From Candidatus Thiodiazotropha endoloripes (lineage in GTDB: Bacteria > Pseudomonadota > Gammaproteobacteria > Chromatiales > Chromatiaceae): a stretch of DNA of 64,000 bases. The position numbers and the translations under genes were made by a program. The stretch is taken from positions 62,001-126,000 of the forward strand of contig LVKA01000019.1 in the NCBI GenBank assembly GCA_001709035.1. The letters are read 5' to 3'. The notes under the pieces are model-generated. The model did no database searches and was not told the origin of the DNA. It worked only from the letters and a program-made list of their open reading frames with translations. Shown here in pieces: positions 28,699 to 38,070 of this stretch (position 1 is its first letter; every line of letters starts with the position of its first letter).

Positions 28699-29625
28699 AT
28701 GGATATTTTTGTTCTGGTTTTTCTTGTTCTAGCTGTGGTACTGGTCGTTCTGGGTGCCAAACGTGTACCTCAGGGCAATGAGTATACGGTGGAGCGATTT
28801 GGCCGCTATACCAAAACCCTGCGACCCGGCCTCAATCTGATTGTTCCGGTGATCGATCAGATCGGCAAGAAGATGAATATGATGGAACAGGTGCTCGATG
28901 TGCCCTCACAGGAGGTCATTACCAAGGACAACGCCATGGTCACCGTGGATGGCGTGATCTTCTTCCAGGTACTGGATGCCTCACAGGCCGCCTATGAAGT
29001 GAACAACCTCTACGGGGCGATTCTCAACCTGACCATGACCAACATCCGTACTGTGATGGGATCGATGGATCTGGACGAACTGCTCTCGCAACGGGATACG
29101 ATAAACACCCAGCTGCTCACTGTGGTGGATGACGCCACCACCCCCTGGGGTGTCAAAGTCACCCGTATCGAAATCAAGGATATCTCACCACCAAGAGACC
29201 TGGTCGATGCGATGGCCAGACAGATGAAGGCGGAACGGGAAAAACGTGCCGCCATACTCGAAGCGGAAGGCTTGAGACAGGCAGAGATACTCAAAGCGGA
29301 AGGTGAAAAACAGGCTGCCATCCTGGAAGCGGAAGGTGACAAGGAGGCTGCATTTCGTGAGGCGGAGGCAAGAGAGAGACTGGCAGCCGCAGAGAGCAAG
29401 GCGACAACCCTGGTCTCCGAAGCGATTGCCAAGGGTGATGTGAATGCCATCAACTACTTCATCGCGCAGCGATATACCGAGGCACTGCAAAACATCGCTT
29501 CGGCTGAAAATCAGAAACTGATTATGATGCCTCTGGAAGCTTCCAGCCTGATCGGCTCCGTAGCGGGTATTGGAGAGATTGCCAAACAGGCCCTTCAGAG
29601 CAACAGTAAGGAGAGCAACCAATGA
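28699..29625 (+). CDS. qmcA: SPFH/stomatin-like membrane protein (QmcA/paraslipin)
   Basis: A 308-residue protein with an N-terminal membrane anchor ([18 protein letters not shown]), then the SPFH domain ([31 protein letters not shown]) and a long Glu/Ala/Arg-rich coiled coil with several repeats of EAEG-type motifs ([20 protein letters not shown]). It forms oligomers at membrane microdomains. The stop codon overlaps the start of the NfeD gene, the standard partner of this family. Confidence 0.93.
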   Translation: MDIFVLVFLVLAVVLVVLGAKRVPQGNEYTVERFGRYTKTLRPGLNLIVPVIDQIGKKMNMMEQVLDVPSQEVITKDNAMVTVDGVIFFQVLDASQAAYEVNNLYGAILNLTMTNIRTVMGSMDLDELLSQRDTINTQLLTVVDDATTPWGVKVTRIEIKDISPPRDLVDAMARQMKAEREKRAAILEAEGLRQAEILKAEGEKQAAILEAEGDKEAAFREAEARERLAAAESKATTLVSEAIAKGDVNAINYFIAQRYTEALQNIASAENQKLIMMPLEASSLIGSVAGIGEIAKQALQSNSKESNQ

Positions 29626-30068
29626 GTTGGCTGTCTCACCTCGACTACTGGCACTGGTTCATCCTGGCGGTTGTGCTGATGATCCTGGAAGTCTTTTCCC
29701 CGGGAGCTTTTTTAATCTGGATGGGGCTTTCCGCGGCCATTACCGGACTGACACTACTGCTCTTTCCGGAGCTTGCCTGGCAATTCCAGCTGATCTTTTT
29801 CGCGGTCTTCAGTGTTGCCGTGATTGTCCTGGTTCGCCTGTTTCTGCAGCATCGCCCCATAGAGACCGACAGCCCCCATCTCAACCGGCGGGGTGAACAG
29901 TATATCGACCGGGTTTTCACCCTGCAGGAACCGGTCATCAACGGTGTGGGAAAAATCAGTGTCGACGACAGCACCTGGAAAATCAATGGTGACGATTGTC
30001 CCGCAGGAACCAAAGTCAAAGTCGTTGGCGTTCAGGGTGTGGTGCTGCTGATCGATCAAGCCGAATGA
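29622..30068 (+). CDS. NfeD-family membrane protein (short form)
   Basis: A 148-residue protein with two or three membrane segments in the first 75 residues and a C-terminal OB-fold ([48 protein letters not shown]), the NfeD1b pattern without a protease domain. It overlaps the qmcA-like gene by 4 bases (ATGA). It likely supports the SPFH protein in membrane organisation, as in E. coli QmcA/YbbK. Confidence 0.9.
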   Translation: MSWLSHLDYWHWFILAVVLMILEVFSPGAFLIWMGLSAAITGLTLLLFPELAWQFQLIFFAVFSVAVIVLVRLFLQHRPIETDSPHLNRRGEQYIDRVFTLQEPVINGVGKISVDDSTWKINGDDCPAGTKVKVVGVQGVVLLIDQAE

Positions 30069-30268
30069 GTAGAGAGCTTTAATTCTATTTCGACACAATT
30101 ACCCACAGAGGTACTACACTCAGATTAAGTTGAAGTAAACAAAGAACAACAAAATGATTAGCTTGATTCGCGGCTCTATGCATCTCCCGTTCTACAGCAA
30201 TAGACCAATGGCTCTGAAGAGCCTCTTAGAGGTGACTGGAGAGTCGATACAAGTGGGCAACACCACCA

Positions 30269-31480
30269 ATGAAACTATTTGACACGAACCATCTCCTGTT
30301 TGTTGATAGCGACCGGAATCAGCTAGAAGCTCTGAAAAGAACCCTCAGGGATCACAACGACCAGTGGCAGCTACACTTTTGCGATTCATCCGCCAGTGCA
30401 TTGGAGCTGTTACATCAACTGCCGATAGCAATCATCATCAGTGAGACCCAGCTAGGCAGCAAGAGTGGCAGCGAACTGCTGAAGCAGGTACAACAACAAT
30501 ATCCGAGCACCACCCGCCTACTGTTTTCCGGCCAGGCTCTCCGCACACCCGCCCAGGAAATTGTTCATCACGCCCATCAGTTTATTGCCAAACCCTGCGA
30601 TACCCAGACTCTGATTGTCATATTGGAACGGGTCATTCAGCTTAGAGATCTACTGAATAATCCTGCCATGACGGAGATGGTTAACAGCCTGGGCTCACTT
30701 CCCAGTCTGCCCGCCAGCTATCAGCAGATGATCGAGGCACTGCAATCGGAGGACACTTCATTGGCGGAGATCGGCGAGATCGTTGCCAAGGACCTGGGAA
30801 TGTCGACCAAACTGCTACAGATGGTCAACTCCGCCTTTTTCGGGCTACCGCAGCAGATCTCATCACCGCAACACGCGGTAACCCTGCTTGGTATCGAGAC
30901 GGTTTCCAATCTGGCGCTGGGGGCAGCCATCTTCTCACGTCTCGATCAGGCACTGATCGATGAATTCAAACTTGAGCCCCTGTGGCAACACAGCCAGTCG
31001 GTGTCAGGTCTGGTCAGGCAGTTGGGGATGGCAATGGGGATGAGCCGCCAGGAGCTGGAAACCCCGGTTATGGCCGGCATGCTGCACGACCTGGGTAAAC
31101 TGATTCTCGCCTCGCAGAACCAGGATGAGTATCGCCGTATCGTCAAACAGGCCACTCAGGAAATCCTGCCCCTATTCGAAACTGAAGCAGAAGCCCTGTG
31201 GTGCCATCATGCCGGTATCGGGGCCTATCTGATGGGCTTGTGGGGATTACCCTTCTCCGCAGTTGAGGCGGTCGCACATCATCATAACCATGAGTATCAA
31301 TCGATCGATCGCAAGGATTGTTTGTTGGTCTACGGCGCCAACCTGCTGTTGCACTGGTTAAGCGATGAGCAGTACAGGCAACACTACGACCCCCAGTCTC
31401 TACAATCCCTGCTTGGTGATGAAGAGTTCAACCGTTGGCACAAGATTGCCCAGGAGTACCTTGATGGACAAACCACCTGA
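30269..31480 (+). CDS. Receiver-HDOD protein with Glu at the phosphorylation site
   Basis: A 403-residue protein: a receiver domain (1-125) and an HDOD domain (about 140-345, with SLPASYQQMIEAL, ISSPQHAVTLLGIETV and GMLHDLGKLIL). Receiver acidic residues D13 and D15 and K108 are present, but the phosphoacceptor position reads ISET, so Glu59 replaces Asp. It should not be phosphorylated in the normal way and may sit in a fixed active-like state. HDOD proteins regulate signalling in motility, stress and c-di-GMP networks. The next response regulator gene starts inside its end, so they form one operon; no kinase gene is adjacent. Confidence 0.88.
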   Translation: MKLFDTNHLLFVDSDRNQLEALKRTLRDHNDQWQLHFCDSSASALELLHQLPIAIIISETQLGSKSGSELLKQVQQQYPSTTRLLFSGQALRTPAQEIVHHAHQFIAKPCDTQTLIVILERVIQLRDLLNNPAMTEMVNSLGSLPSLPASYQQMIEALQSEDTSLAEIGEIVAKDLGMSTKLLQMVNSAFFGLPQQISSPQHAVTLLGIETVSNLALGAAIFSRLDQALIDEFKLEPLWQHSQSVSGLVRQLGMAMGMSRQELETPVMAGMLHDLGKLILASQNQDEYRRIVKQATQEILPLFETEAEALWCHHAGIGAYLMGLWGLPFSAVEAVAHHHNHEYQSIDRKDCLLVYGANLLLHWLSDEQYRQHYDPQSLQSLLGDEEFNRWHKIAQEYLDGQTT

Positions 31481-32621
31481 AAAAGTTTTAATGGTGGACG
31501 ATGACCGTAACCTGCTCGACTCTTTTCGCCGACAATTCCGTAAACGTCTGAACCTTGAAACAGCCACCAGTGGAGCGGACGGCGTTCAGGCTGTAAGAGA
31601 TGGGGGCCCATTTGCCCTGGTGGTCTCCGACATGCAGATGCCGAATATGAATGGGGTGGAGTTTCTTTCCAAGGTAAGGGAGCAGTCACCCAATACGGTA
31701 CGCATCATGCTCACCGGTAACGCCAATCTGGATGTTGCCATCGACGCGGTGAATGATGGCAACATCTTCCGTTTTTTGAATAAGCCGGTAGAGACTGAGG
31801 TTCTCTATCAGACCGTCATAGAGGGTATCAAGCAGTATCGTCTGATCACCAATGAAAAGGTGTTGTTGAATAAAACCCTGAAAGGGGCGGTTGACCTACT
31901 GGCTGATGTTCTCAGCATGGTCAATCCAGATGCGTTCAGCCAATCTTCCCGCATCAAACATCATGTCAGAAGTATTGTCAGAAGCCTTTCACTGGAAGAT
32001 GGCTGGCACTACGATCTTGCCGGTATGCTTTGCCAACTGGGTTATGTCAGTCTACCCGACGATCTGATACACAAAGTCATGGCTGGTGATGAGTTAAGCA
32101 AGGCGGAAACGGAGCTCTATAACTCACATCCTGAGATGGGGAGCCGGCTGTTAAAACATATACCCCGTCTCGAAACGGTTGCCGCGATGATCGAGCATCA
32201 ACTCGACGATATCGGCAAGATTGAAATCCAGGGAAAACTGAACAATGAGGAAAAGGCAATACTGGGCGGGCAGATTTTAAAGGTCGCCATCAATTACGAC
32301 AAACTGCTCGACACTGGTAAATCGGAGGAAGAGGCGATCGAATTCCTTCGGGACAATCCTGAACACTTCGATCCGGCACTGGTGGAGATACTCATCCAGG
32401 GATCGATGAACCGCAAAGTCGAGATACTGAATCTGCCCCTTGATCAACTTGAGCCGGGGATGATCGTCGACCAACCGATCAAAACCAATGCCGGTGCTCT
32501 GCTGCTCGCCAAGGGGCAACCATTGAGTCAAGCCATGGTGTTCAAACTAAAGGTGGCTTATGATCGGGAGGTGCTGCCCGATACCAGTTTCAGAGTGTTC
32601 CGTATAACATCGATTGACTAG
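31464..32621 (+). CDS. Response regulator with degenerate HD-GYP domain
   Basis: A 385-residue protein. The ATG at 31464 has an AGGAG site 7 bases upstream and overlaps the HDOD gene by 17 bases. The receiver is complete (VDDD, D56 in VVSDMQMP, K107). The C-terminal part (about 140-300) has the HD-GYP fold, but the catalytic HD of LLHDIGK reads MLCQLGY (C190, Q191), and no HHE..DGxGYP motif is visible. It is therefore probably not a c-di-GMP phosphodiesterase but a phosphorylation-responsive adaptor. The stop codon TAG is formed at the junction with a MITE-type repeat end. Confidence 0.85.
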   Translation: MDKPPEKVLMVDDDRNLLDSFRRQFRKRLNLETATSGADGVQAVRDGGPFALVVSDMQMPNMNGVEFLSKVREQSPNTVRIMLTGNANLDVAIDAVNDGNIFRFLNKPVETEVLYQTVIEGIKQYRLITNEKVLLNKTLKGAVDLLADVLSMVNPDAFSQSSRIKHHVRSIVRSLSLEDGWHYDLAGMLCQLGYVSLPDDLIHKVMAGDELSKAETELYNSHPEMGSRLLKHIPRLETVAAMIEHQLDDIGKIEIQGKLNNEEKAILGGQILKVAINYDKLLDTGKSEEEAIEFLRDNPEHFDPALVEILIQGSMNRKVEILNLPLDQLEPGMIVDQPIKTNAGALLLAKGQPLSQAMVFKLKVAYDREVLPDTSFRVFRITSID

Positions 32622-32643
32622 GGCCTGTTAACGCTAATCCAAT
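32619..32643. repeat. Solo MITE-type end at the response regulator stop codon
   Basis: TAGGGCCTGTTAACGCTAAT matches the left end of the large copies at 53.1 and 58.7 kb. The TA plus the first G of the element make the TAG stop of the upstream gene. No partner end is seen within the next kilobase. Confidence 0.7.
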
Positions 32644-32654
32644 GCATTGACAAT

Positions 32655-33023
32655 TCAGCCAGTACCGGCCTGAAGATCAGACCATACCGCGTACTCATTG
32701 CCGTTTGGGTCGCAAAAATGGAAACGCCGGCCTCCTGGAAACCCAAACACCGGGACTTTGATTCGCCCACCGGCATCGACGATCTTCGCCTGAGTCTTCT
32801 CCAGATCACGGCTGTAGAAGACGATAAGAGCACTGCCTCGCTCAGCCGCTGTGGTCAGTTCAGAGTGGTAGAATCCGCCATCAAGACCCGCGTTGGAAAA
32901 GGCGCAGTAGTCCTCACCGTAATCGACAAAATCCCATCCGAAAACCTGTTTGAAAAATACCTTCACCGCTTCCAGATCCGAGGCGGGGAACTCAACATAA
33001 TCTATGGATTCGTGATATCTCAT
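32655..33023 (-). CDS. VOC-family protein
   Basis: A 122-residue vicinal oxygen chelate fold protein (glyoxalase/bleomycin-resistance type): IDYVEFPASDLEAVKVFFKQVFGWDF, then the FHFCDPNGNEYAVWSD end. The family binds metal and small molecules; the ligands and reaction cannot be told. It is convergent with the response regulator gene, with the solo repeat end between them. Related proteins of this small, single-domain form are often of unknown function. Confidence 0.85.
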   Translation of the reverse strand: MRYHESIDYVEFPASDLEAVKVFFKQVFGWDFVDYGEDYCAFSNAGLDGGFYHSELTTAAERGSALIVFYSRDLEKTQAKIVDAGGRIKVPVFGFPGGRRFHFCDPNGNEYAVWSDLQAGTG

Positions 33024-33232
33024 GCCAGCTAACCTGAAAGAGTTTTCAGGGCTTATCTGTGATAAAGCGACCGAGCAGCCAATCTATCAGTGTCGGCATT
33101 CATTCAGACCTAGACCCCCGAAAAAACAAGCGAAAAGTAACTCTCTGCAAACCGCAAATCTGTTTCTGAATTTAACTATAGAGCAAACCGGTGGCATGCT
33201 GATTGGATAATCGCTTACATCGGATCCGGTTA

Positions 33233-34246
33233 TTATCGATCAATTTCCGCCTCCGGACTCAACACAAGCTTACCGATCATGCCACCCTCCTCAATCAGCT
33301 GATGGGCCTCCACCACTTTCTCAAAAGGCAGAATTCGATTCACTGCGATTTTGAGACAGCCGCTATCGATCATCTCGGCACAATCGCTCAGAATGGCCAC
33401 CTGATTGATCCTTGCCTGGGGAAGATGGCGCAACATGGGAGTCAGCATCAACGTGAATCCTATGCGCAGATTCCGAGTACGCGCCTCTTTCCACTCGATG
33501 CCGTTTCCTGGATCGAGCAGCGTCACCAGATCGCCATAGTGGGCAGTGGCTGCAATGGAATCGCTGAACACCGGCCCGCCGACACTATCCAATACCATAT
33601 CGACACCCCGACCGTCTGTCAGTCGCATCACCTCATCGACAAACCCACCCTGCCTGTAGTTGATCACATCATCAGCACCCAGCTCCCTGACAAACTCCTG
33701 CTTTTCCTGACTACTGACCGTGGTCAAAACCCTGATCCCAGCCTGTTTTGCCAGCTGAATCGCCACATGACCCACACCACCAGCTCCGGCGTGTACCAAC
33801 AGAGACATACCATCGGTCATGCGTCCACGGCCGAATATCGCCTCCCAGGCGGTGATCAACACCAGGGGACCGGCCGCCGCATGGGCGAAATCCAGAGAAG
33901 CGGGTTTTCTGCAACAGACCGTCTCATCCAGTACAGCAAATTCAGCATAGTTACCCTGCAGCCCCCCCAAGCCGCCATTGCAGTACCAGACCTCGTCACC
34001 GGGCCGGAAATGGGTTACTGATTCACCACACTCAACAACGAGGCCGGCGCCATCGCAGCCAAGCACAGCAGGCAGGCCATCGTCAGTAAACACACCTCTC
34101 TGACGAAGTTTGGTATCGATCGGATTGACTCCGGCCGCCATAATTCTGATTTTGATCTCAGTTGGATTTTCGATCGCAGGCTCAGGGATCTCTTCAACTT
34201 TCAACACCTCCGGCTCTCCCAGCTCCCTCAACACCACTGCTCGCAT
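33233..34246 (-). CDS. Zinc-independent quinone oxidoreductase-like MDR enzyme
   Basis: A 337-residue medium-chain reductase. The N-terminal catalytic part has GVNPIDTKLRQR and the LGCDGAG stretch. The Rossmann loop is HAGAGGVGHVAIQLAKQAG, and LGADDVINYR is the usual NADPH-region pattern. It lacks the zinc-binding cysteine set, so it fits the NADPH:quinone oxidoreductase (zeta-crystallin) branch. The substrate is unknown. An AGGAGG site lies 5 bases before the ATG. It stands alone, close to other redox and stress genes. Confidence 0.88.
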   Translation of the reverse strand: MRAVVLRELGEPEVLKVEEIPEPAIENPTEIKIRIMAAGVNPIDTKLRQRGVFTDDGLPAVLGCDGAGLVVECGESVTHFRPGDEVWYCNGGLGGLQGNYAEFAVLDETVCCRKPASLDFAHAAAGPLVLITAWEAIFGRGRMTDGMSLLVHAGAGGVGHVAIQLAKQAGIRVLTTVSSQEKQEFVRELGADDVINYRQGGFVDEVMRLTDGRGVDMVLDSVGGPVFSDSIAATAHYGDLVTLLDPGNGIEWKEARTRNLRIGFTLMLTPMLRHLPQARINQVAILSDCAEMIDSGCLKIAVNRILPFEKVVEAHQLIEEGGMIGKLVLSPEAEIDR

Positions 34247-34402
34247 TGAATCCTCCTAATCGGTAATTTGTCCTCGATAGCAACAAACTAAATACCGATT
34301 TTATTTTTTGTAATTTGTTTGTATCCGATGGGTGCGTTCATATTCAGCTATGCATGAATATGTAATTATAGTTTTTCTGGCTGAAATAACTGTTCGCCAT
34401 GC

Positions 34403-34469
34403 TTAGGGCCTGTTTATGATAAAAGTTAAGGTAGTGGATTCATAGTTAATTAGTGTTAACAGGCTCTAA
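34403..34469. repeat. Short two-ended element of the MITE family
   Basis: TTAGGGCCTGTT at the left and AACAGGCTCTAA at the right are inverted (11 of 12 positions match), with 43 bases between. The right end stops one base before the uracil-DNA glycosylase ATG and carries the only purine-rich motif (AACAGG) at ribosome-site distance. Confidence 0.6.
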
Positions 34470-34470
34470 C

Positions 34471-35079
34471 ATGTCTCGTATAGAACTGCTTCAAGCACAC
34501 CAACAAAAACTCAGTGCATGCCGCCTCTGTCAATCCATGACCGGGCCAGTGGTAATGGGCAATGTCACACCCTCGCCTATACTGCTGATCGGACAAGCAC
34601 CTGGCGATAAAGAGGGGAGCGCGGGAAAACCCTTTGCCTGGACTGCGGGAAAGACTCTTTTCAAATGGTTTGATGCGATCGGGATGTCCGAATCGCAATT
34701 TCGCAACCGGGTCTATATGGCCGCAGTCTGTCGCTGCTTTCCAGGTAAAAATCCGAAGGGGGGCGACCGGGTCCCCAGCAAGGCGGAAATCGCCAACTGC
34801 AAGCGCTGGCTGGACCGAGAAGTTGAGCTATTGCAACCCAAGCTTCTGCTGCCGGTAGGCAAACTGGCAATCAGTCAGTTTCTTGATGTGGACAAATTGG
34901 CTGATATCATCGGCAAACAACATCGCCTCAGCCTGGCTCATGGGGATACGGACCTAATCCCACTCCCCCATCCATCCGGCGCCTCAACCTGGCATAGAAC
35001 AGAACCGGGAAAATCGTTATTGGCTCAGGCCTTGAAACTGATCCGGCTCCACCCGGCCTGGCAATCGGTATCCGAGTGA
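34471..35079 (+). CDS. Uracil-DNA glycosylase family 4-like protein
   Basis: A 202-residue protein of the uracil-DNA glycosylase superfamily, which removes uracil from DNA. Motif 1 reads GQAPGDKEGSAGKPFAWTAG, the family 4-like form, an N-terminal CRLCQS supplies two cysteines of the expected iron-sulfur cluster, and motif 3 is LPHPSGASTWHR. The ATG at 34471 is preferred over a GTG inside the repeat. The protein belongs with other stress and repair genes in this stretch. Substrate range would need assay. Confidence 0.82.
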   Translation: MSRIELLQAHQQKLSACRLCQSMTGPVVMGNVTPSPILLIGQAPGDKEGSAGKPFAWTAGKTLFKWFDAIGMSESQFRNRVYMAAVCRCFPGKNPKGGDRVPSKAEIANCKRWLDREVELLQPKLLLPVGKLAISQFLDVDKLADIIGKQHRLSLAHGDTDLIPLPHPSGASTWHRTEPGKSLLAQALKLIRLHPAWQSVSE

Positions 35080-35380
35080 CGAAGCGATCAGCCGACAGGG
35101 TGTTCGCAGGCTATTTATTCGCCAGGCAGAGAGAAACAATTTACATCCAGTCAATTTTATTACATTGTGCAACTCTATTAACCCGGCGACCAAATAGTTC
35201 ACTTTCAGCCACAGTGAGCCTGGCTGCAGCGAGGCATCAAAACGCCGCTGTAGCACGCCTACTGCAAGTTTTGATAACGAAGTCTGCAGGCAGGCTCAAT
35301 GCGACCTGCCTTCATAAATCAGTTAGTTAGGGACTTCAAGCAGACCCTGTTAACGCTACTTAAACGACGAGGAAAATCCA
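35080..35380. other. 301-base intergenic region with dispersed repeat
   Basis: No gene seen. It contains the CCGGCGACCAAATAG repeat (35182-35257) and an ACCCTGTTAACGCT variant of the MITE end near 35343, 38 bases before the OsmC-family start. Confidence 0.5.
35182..35257. repeat. CCGGCGACCAAATAG dispersed repeat, long copy
   Basis: CCGGCGACCAAATAGTTCAC begins a stretch that recurs at 45708 (short) and at 62209 (long). The right half of this copy, GCTGCAGCG ... CGCTGTAGC, can fold as a hairpin with one G-T pair. Confidence 0.65.
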
Positions 35381-35845
35381 ATGACAGAAGAAGTTGGGCG
35401 ATTCACCATCCATCTAGAGCAGGAAGAGGATTACGCTTTCCGGGTGAAATTCGATCTCAAGAAGGCAGAGGATGTCATCATGGATGAACCGCCACCCCTC
35501 GGAGAGCGCAACGGACCCAACGCCTCGCGTATGCTTGCCGCTGCGGCCGCCAACTGTCTCAGCGCCAGCCTAATGTTCTGCCTGGCGAAAGAGGATGCGC
35601 CTTCAAATGAAGTGACCACGGAAGTCACTTGCACAATCGTGCGAAATGATAAAAAACGCCTGCGGGTCGGTCGGCTTGATGTAAAGATAACGGCCGGAGA
35701 TGAGCTTTTGAGTTCGAAAAAAAGTGACCGCTGCCTGACGCTGTTTGAAGACTTCTGCGTGGTTACCGCCAGTATCAGAGAGGGTATCCCCGTCGGGGTG
35801 GAAGTACTCAACCAGGCAGGAGAGATATTGCATAAAGCCGAATAG
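35381..35845 (+). CDS. OsmC/Ohr-family protein
   Basis: A 154-residue protein of the OsmC fold. One catalytic cysteine lies in AAAANCLSASLMFC and the second in LFEDFCVVTASIREG, the peroxidatic/resolving pair of organic hydroperoxide reductases. No signal peptide, so cytoplasmic. It should reduce organic peroxides with a thiol donor. The subgroup (Ohr, OsmC or YhfA-like) is not certain. It ends 8 bases from the stop of the convergent Cache-domain gene. Confidence 0.85.
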   Translation: MTEEVGRFTIHLEQEEDYAFRVKFDLKKAEDVIMDEPPPLGERNGPNASRMLAAAAANCLSASLMFCLAKEDAPSNEVTTEVTCTIVRNDKKRLRVGRLDVKITAGDELLSSKKSDRCLTLFEDFCVVTASIREGIPVGVEVLNQAGEILHKAE

Positions 35846-35853
35846 CCGGCAGC

Positions 35854-36960
35854 TCAACGGAACAGATGCCACAAATCGACAGGCCTTCGGTTAACCACAG
35901 GTTTTGCTTGTAGCTGCCCCAAGCGGTAACGACCCAGGATCACTACCGCAAACACCAGCAACAGGGTCAAAACGAGGGCAATGAACAGCCACAGGTTTCG
36001 TTGCGGTAGCAACAATGCCTGTTGCTGCTCCTCGGTCATCACCACCACCAACCGGTAGCTATGGGTAAAACCAACTGCACCGTAAGTGACCGTGCGATAG
36101 CTGAAAATCCCCTCTGGCCTGTTGATCTGACCCGATGGGGTCCGCTGCATCATCGCCCACACATCAGGGTAGTTTTCATTGAACTGCCGTGTTTCAGAGG
36201 ATGATTCTGGAAACATGAACTGCCACTCCTGATGGCTGCTGAATCCACGCAGATAATTACCCGATTCATCAAGCAACAGCAGTCCACCATGCACCAGGCT
36301 GGCATGCCGCTGCAGATCACCAAAGATATGGCTGACCAGGGCATTCACCACCAGCAGTGCCTTGATCTCACCATCCACATCCAACGGTGTCACCAGGCGA
36401 ACCATCGGCTTATAGGGAATCTCAACCTTTCCCTGTTCCACATTCAGATCGATCGGCGAAGCATAGATCGCACCGGCATCCATCGCCATACCCTGCTGAA
36501 TGTAGTAGCGATGGGATTTGTTCTGTAACTGATCGGTGGATACCCGACTCGCGCCATGGGAAGTCAAATCGACACGCAGACGCTCCTTTCCGCTCAGGTC
36601 GATCAGACGTATATGATCATAGAGACGCTTTTCGGAAACAAACAGCTCCCAGTCAGCCGCAATCCGGTTCAGTACCAACTCGTCGTAGTAGAGGATCGCT
36701 CTGATAAGATCCGGATTGGATGCCAGCAGTTTCACATCCGCTCTCAAGTCGTTGCGCCTCTGTTCCAGGGTATAGAGAGTGCTGTCGGCGGAGAGATCGG
36801 TCAGATCCCGCCACACCTCTTTCATGTTGTCGACACTCAGTCTGTAACCCACCCATAGCACCAGATTGGCGAATACCAGCATCATTAAAACCAATAATGA
36901 GGCTCTGCCAACGAGTTGGATATGTGGGTGACTTAGGCGTGTTGTATTTGATATTCGCAT
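35854..36960 (-). CDS. Orphan double-Cache membrane sensor without output domain
   Basis: A 368-residue protein with a membrane segment at about 20-42 and another at about 325-345, and between them a long periplasmic domain of the double Cache type: LEQRRNDLRADVKLLASNPDLIRAI, IRLIDLSGKERLRVD, SPIDLNVEQGKVEIPYKPMVRLVTPL and the VNALVSHIFGDL stretch. Cache sensors normally feed a kinase, GGDEF or chemoreceptor domain, but here only ~23 residues follow the second TM. It may sense a small molecule and signal through partner proteins. The ATG at 36960 is the first in frame. Confidence 0.78.
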   Translation of the reverse strand: MRISNTTRLSHPHIQLVGRASLLVLMMLVFANLVLWVGYRLSVDNMKEVWRDLTDLSADSTLYTLEQRRNDLRADVKLLASNPDLIRAILYYDELVLNRIAADWELFVSEKRLYDHIRLIDLSGKERLRVDLTSHGASRVSTDQLQNKSHRYYIQQGMAMDAGAIYASPIDLNVEQGKVEIPYKPMVRLVTPLDVDGEIKALLVVNALVSHIFGDLQRHASLVHGGLLLLDESGNYLRGFSSHQEWQFMFPESSSETRQFNENYPDVWAMMQRTPSGQINRPEGIFSYRTVTYGAVGFTHSYRLVVVMTEEQQQALLLPQRNLWLFIALVLTLLLVFAVVILGRYRLGQLQAKPVVNRRPVDLWHLFR

Positions 36961-37083
36961 TCCATGCGCACCACAGGTGAGAGGTCTCCACTGATTAATT
37001 AAATCTCAAAGGTGTCTGCCCAGATCCTTTGGGATCCCTATCTATAGGCATAGCACATCGAGAAAAATTTTAAATCCATTCTA

Positions 37084-37118
37084 GGGCTTGTTAGCGCTAA
37101 TCCAATACGCCCTGTTGT
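37084..37118. repeat. Solo MITE-type end
   Basis: GGGCTTGTTAGCGCTAATCC and CAATACGCCCTG match the left 35 bases of the copy at 53096 with several changes. No gene abuts it. Confidence 0.55.
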
Positions 37119-37202
37119 GCCTGATCGACGGGCAGACAGTGCCTCTCATCAACCGGCACAACGGTTCGCAACACGGTCAGTTGCATTCACACAGCGGGAG
37201 AT

Positions 37203-37838
37203 TCAGGCCGGATAACAGACACCGGTGCCACCCAGTCCACAATATCCGGCAGGATTCTTGGCCAGATATTGCTGATGATAGTCCTCGGCATAATAGAGCG
37301 GTGGCGCATCAACGATCTCTGTGGTGATCGGAGCGGATGTCACCTGTGCCAGAGCATGCTGATAGTCCTCCCGGGAAGCCTGGGCCAGCACCCGTTGGTC
37401 ATCGTCGAAAGTATAGATTCCAGAGCGGTACTGGGTACCCACATCATTCCCCTGCCGCATGCCTTCGGTTGGGTTATGAGACTCCCAAAAGGTCTTCAGC
37501 AGCGTTTGATAATCGATCTTCGCCGGATCATAGACCACCAGCACCACCTCATTGTGGCCGGTCATTCCGGTACAGACCTCTTTATAGGTCGGATTGGGCG
37601 TCGATCCCGCCGCATAGCCCACAGCGGTTGAATAGACCCCGTCCAGGCTCCAAAAGCGGCGCTCCGCCCCCCAAAAACAACCCATACCAAACATTGCTGT
37701 TTTCATGCCCTGCGGAAACGGCGGCAAGATCCTGTGACCGCTGACGAAGTGCTCAGCATTGAGCTGAATCGGTGTTGTGCGGCCAGGCAACGCCTCATCT
37801 TCAGCAGGCATTTTGGTTTTGCGTCCAAGTCCAAACAT
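37203..37838 (-). CDS. msrA: Peptide methionine sulfoxide reductase A
   Basis: A 211-residue MsrA, which reduces the S-form of methionine sulfoxide in proteins. The active site [11 protein letters not shown] starts at about residue 53, with the catalytic cysteine, and the YCGLGGTG end holds the resolving cysteine area. The N-terminal extension (~45 residues) is as in E. coli MsrA, and no signal peptide is seen, so cytoplasmic. It lies near other oxidative-stress genes. Confidence 0.95.
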   Translation of the reverse strand: MFGLGRKTKMPAEDEALPGRTTPIQLNAEHFVSGHRILPPFPQGMKTAMFGMGCFWGAERRFWSLDGVYSTAVGYAAGSTPNPTYKEVCTGMTGHNEVVLVVYDPAKIDYQTLLKTFWESHNPTEGMRQGNDVGTQYRSGIYTFDDDQRVLAQASREDYQHALAQVTSAPITTEIVDAPPLYYAEDYHQQYLAKNPAGYCGLGGTGVCYPA

Positions 37839-38070
37839 GGGAGGCTCCTGTAATCTGTTGCCACAAACCGACTCACTCTGTCAGATAGACAGATGTATCA
37901 CCATTTGGTTTGATCACGGTGACAGCGCTTGCCGGGAATCATTGAATAATGATCAATATAGCGTCGAATCCGACACGGCCAACCCCACACCCTGTGCGAT
38001 TAATCAGGGCGAGTTAACGGTGTCCGGTTAATCCGAGCCTGGCTAGTGGGCCATTTGCGCCGGCAACCGC

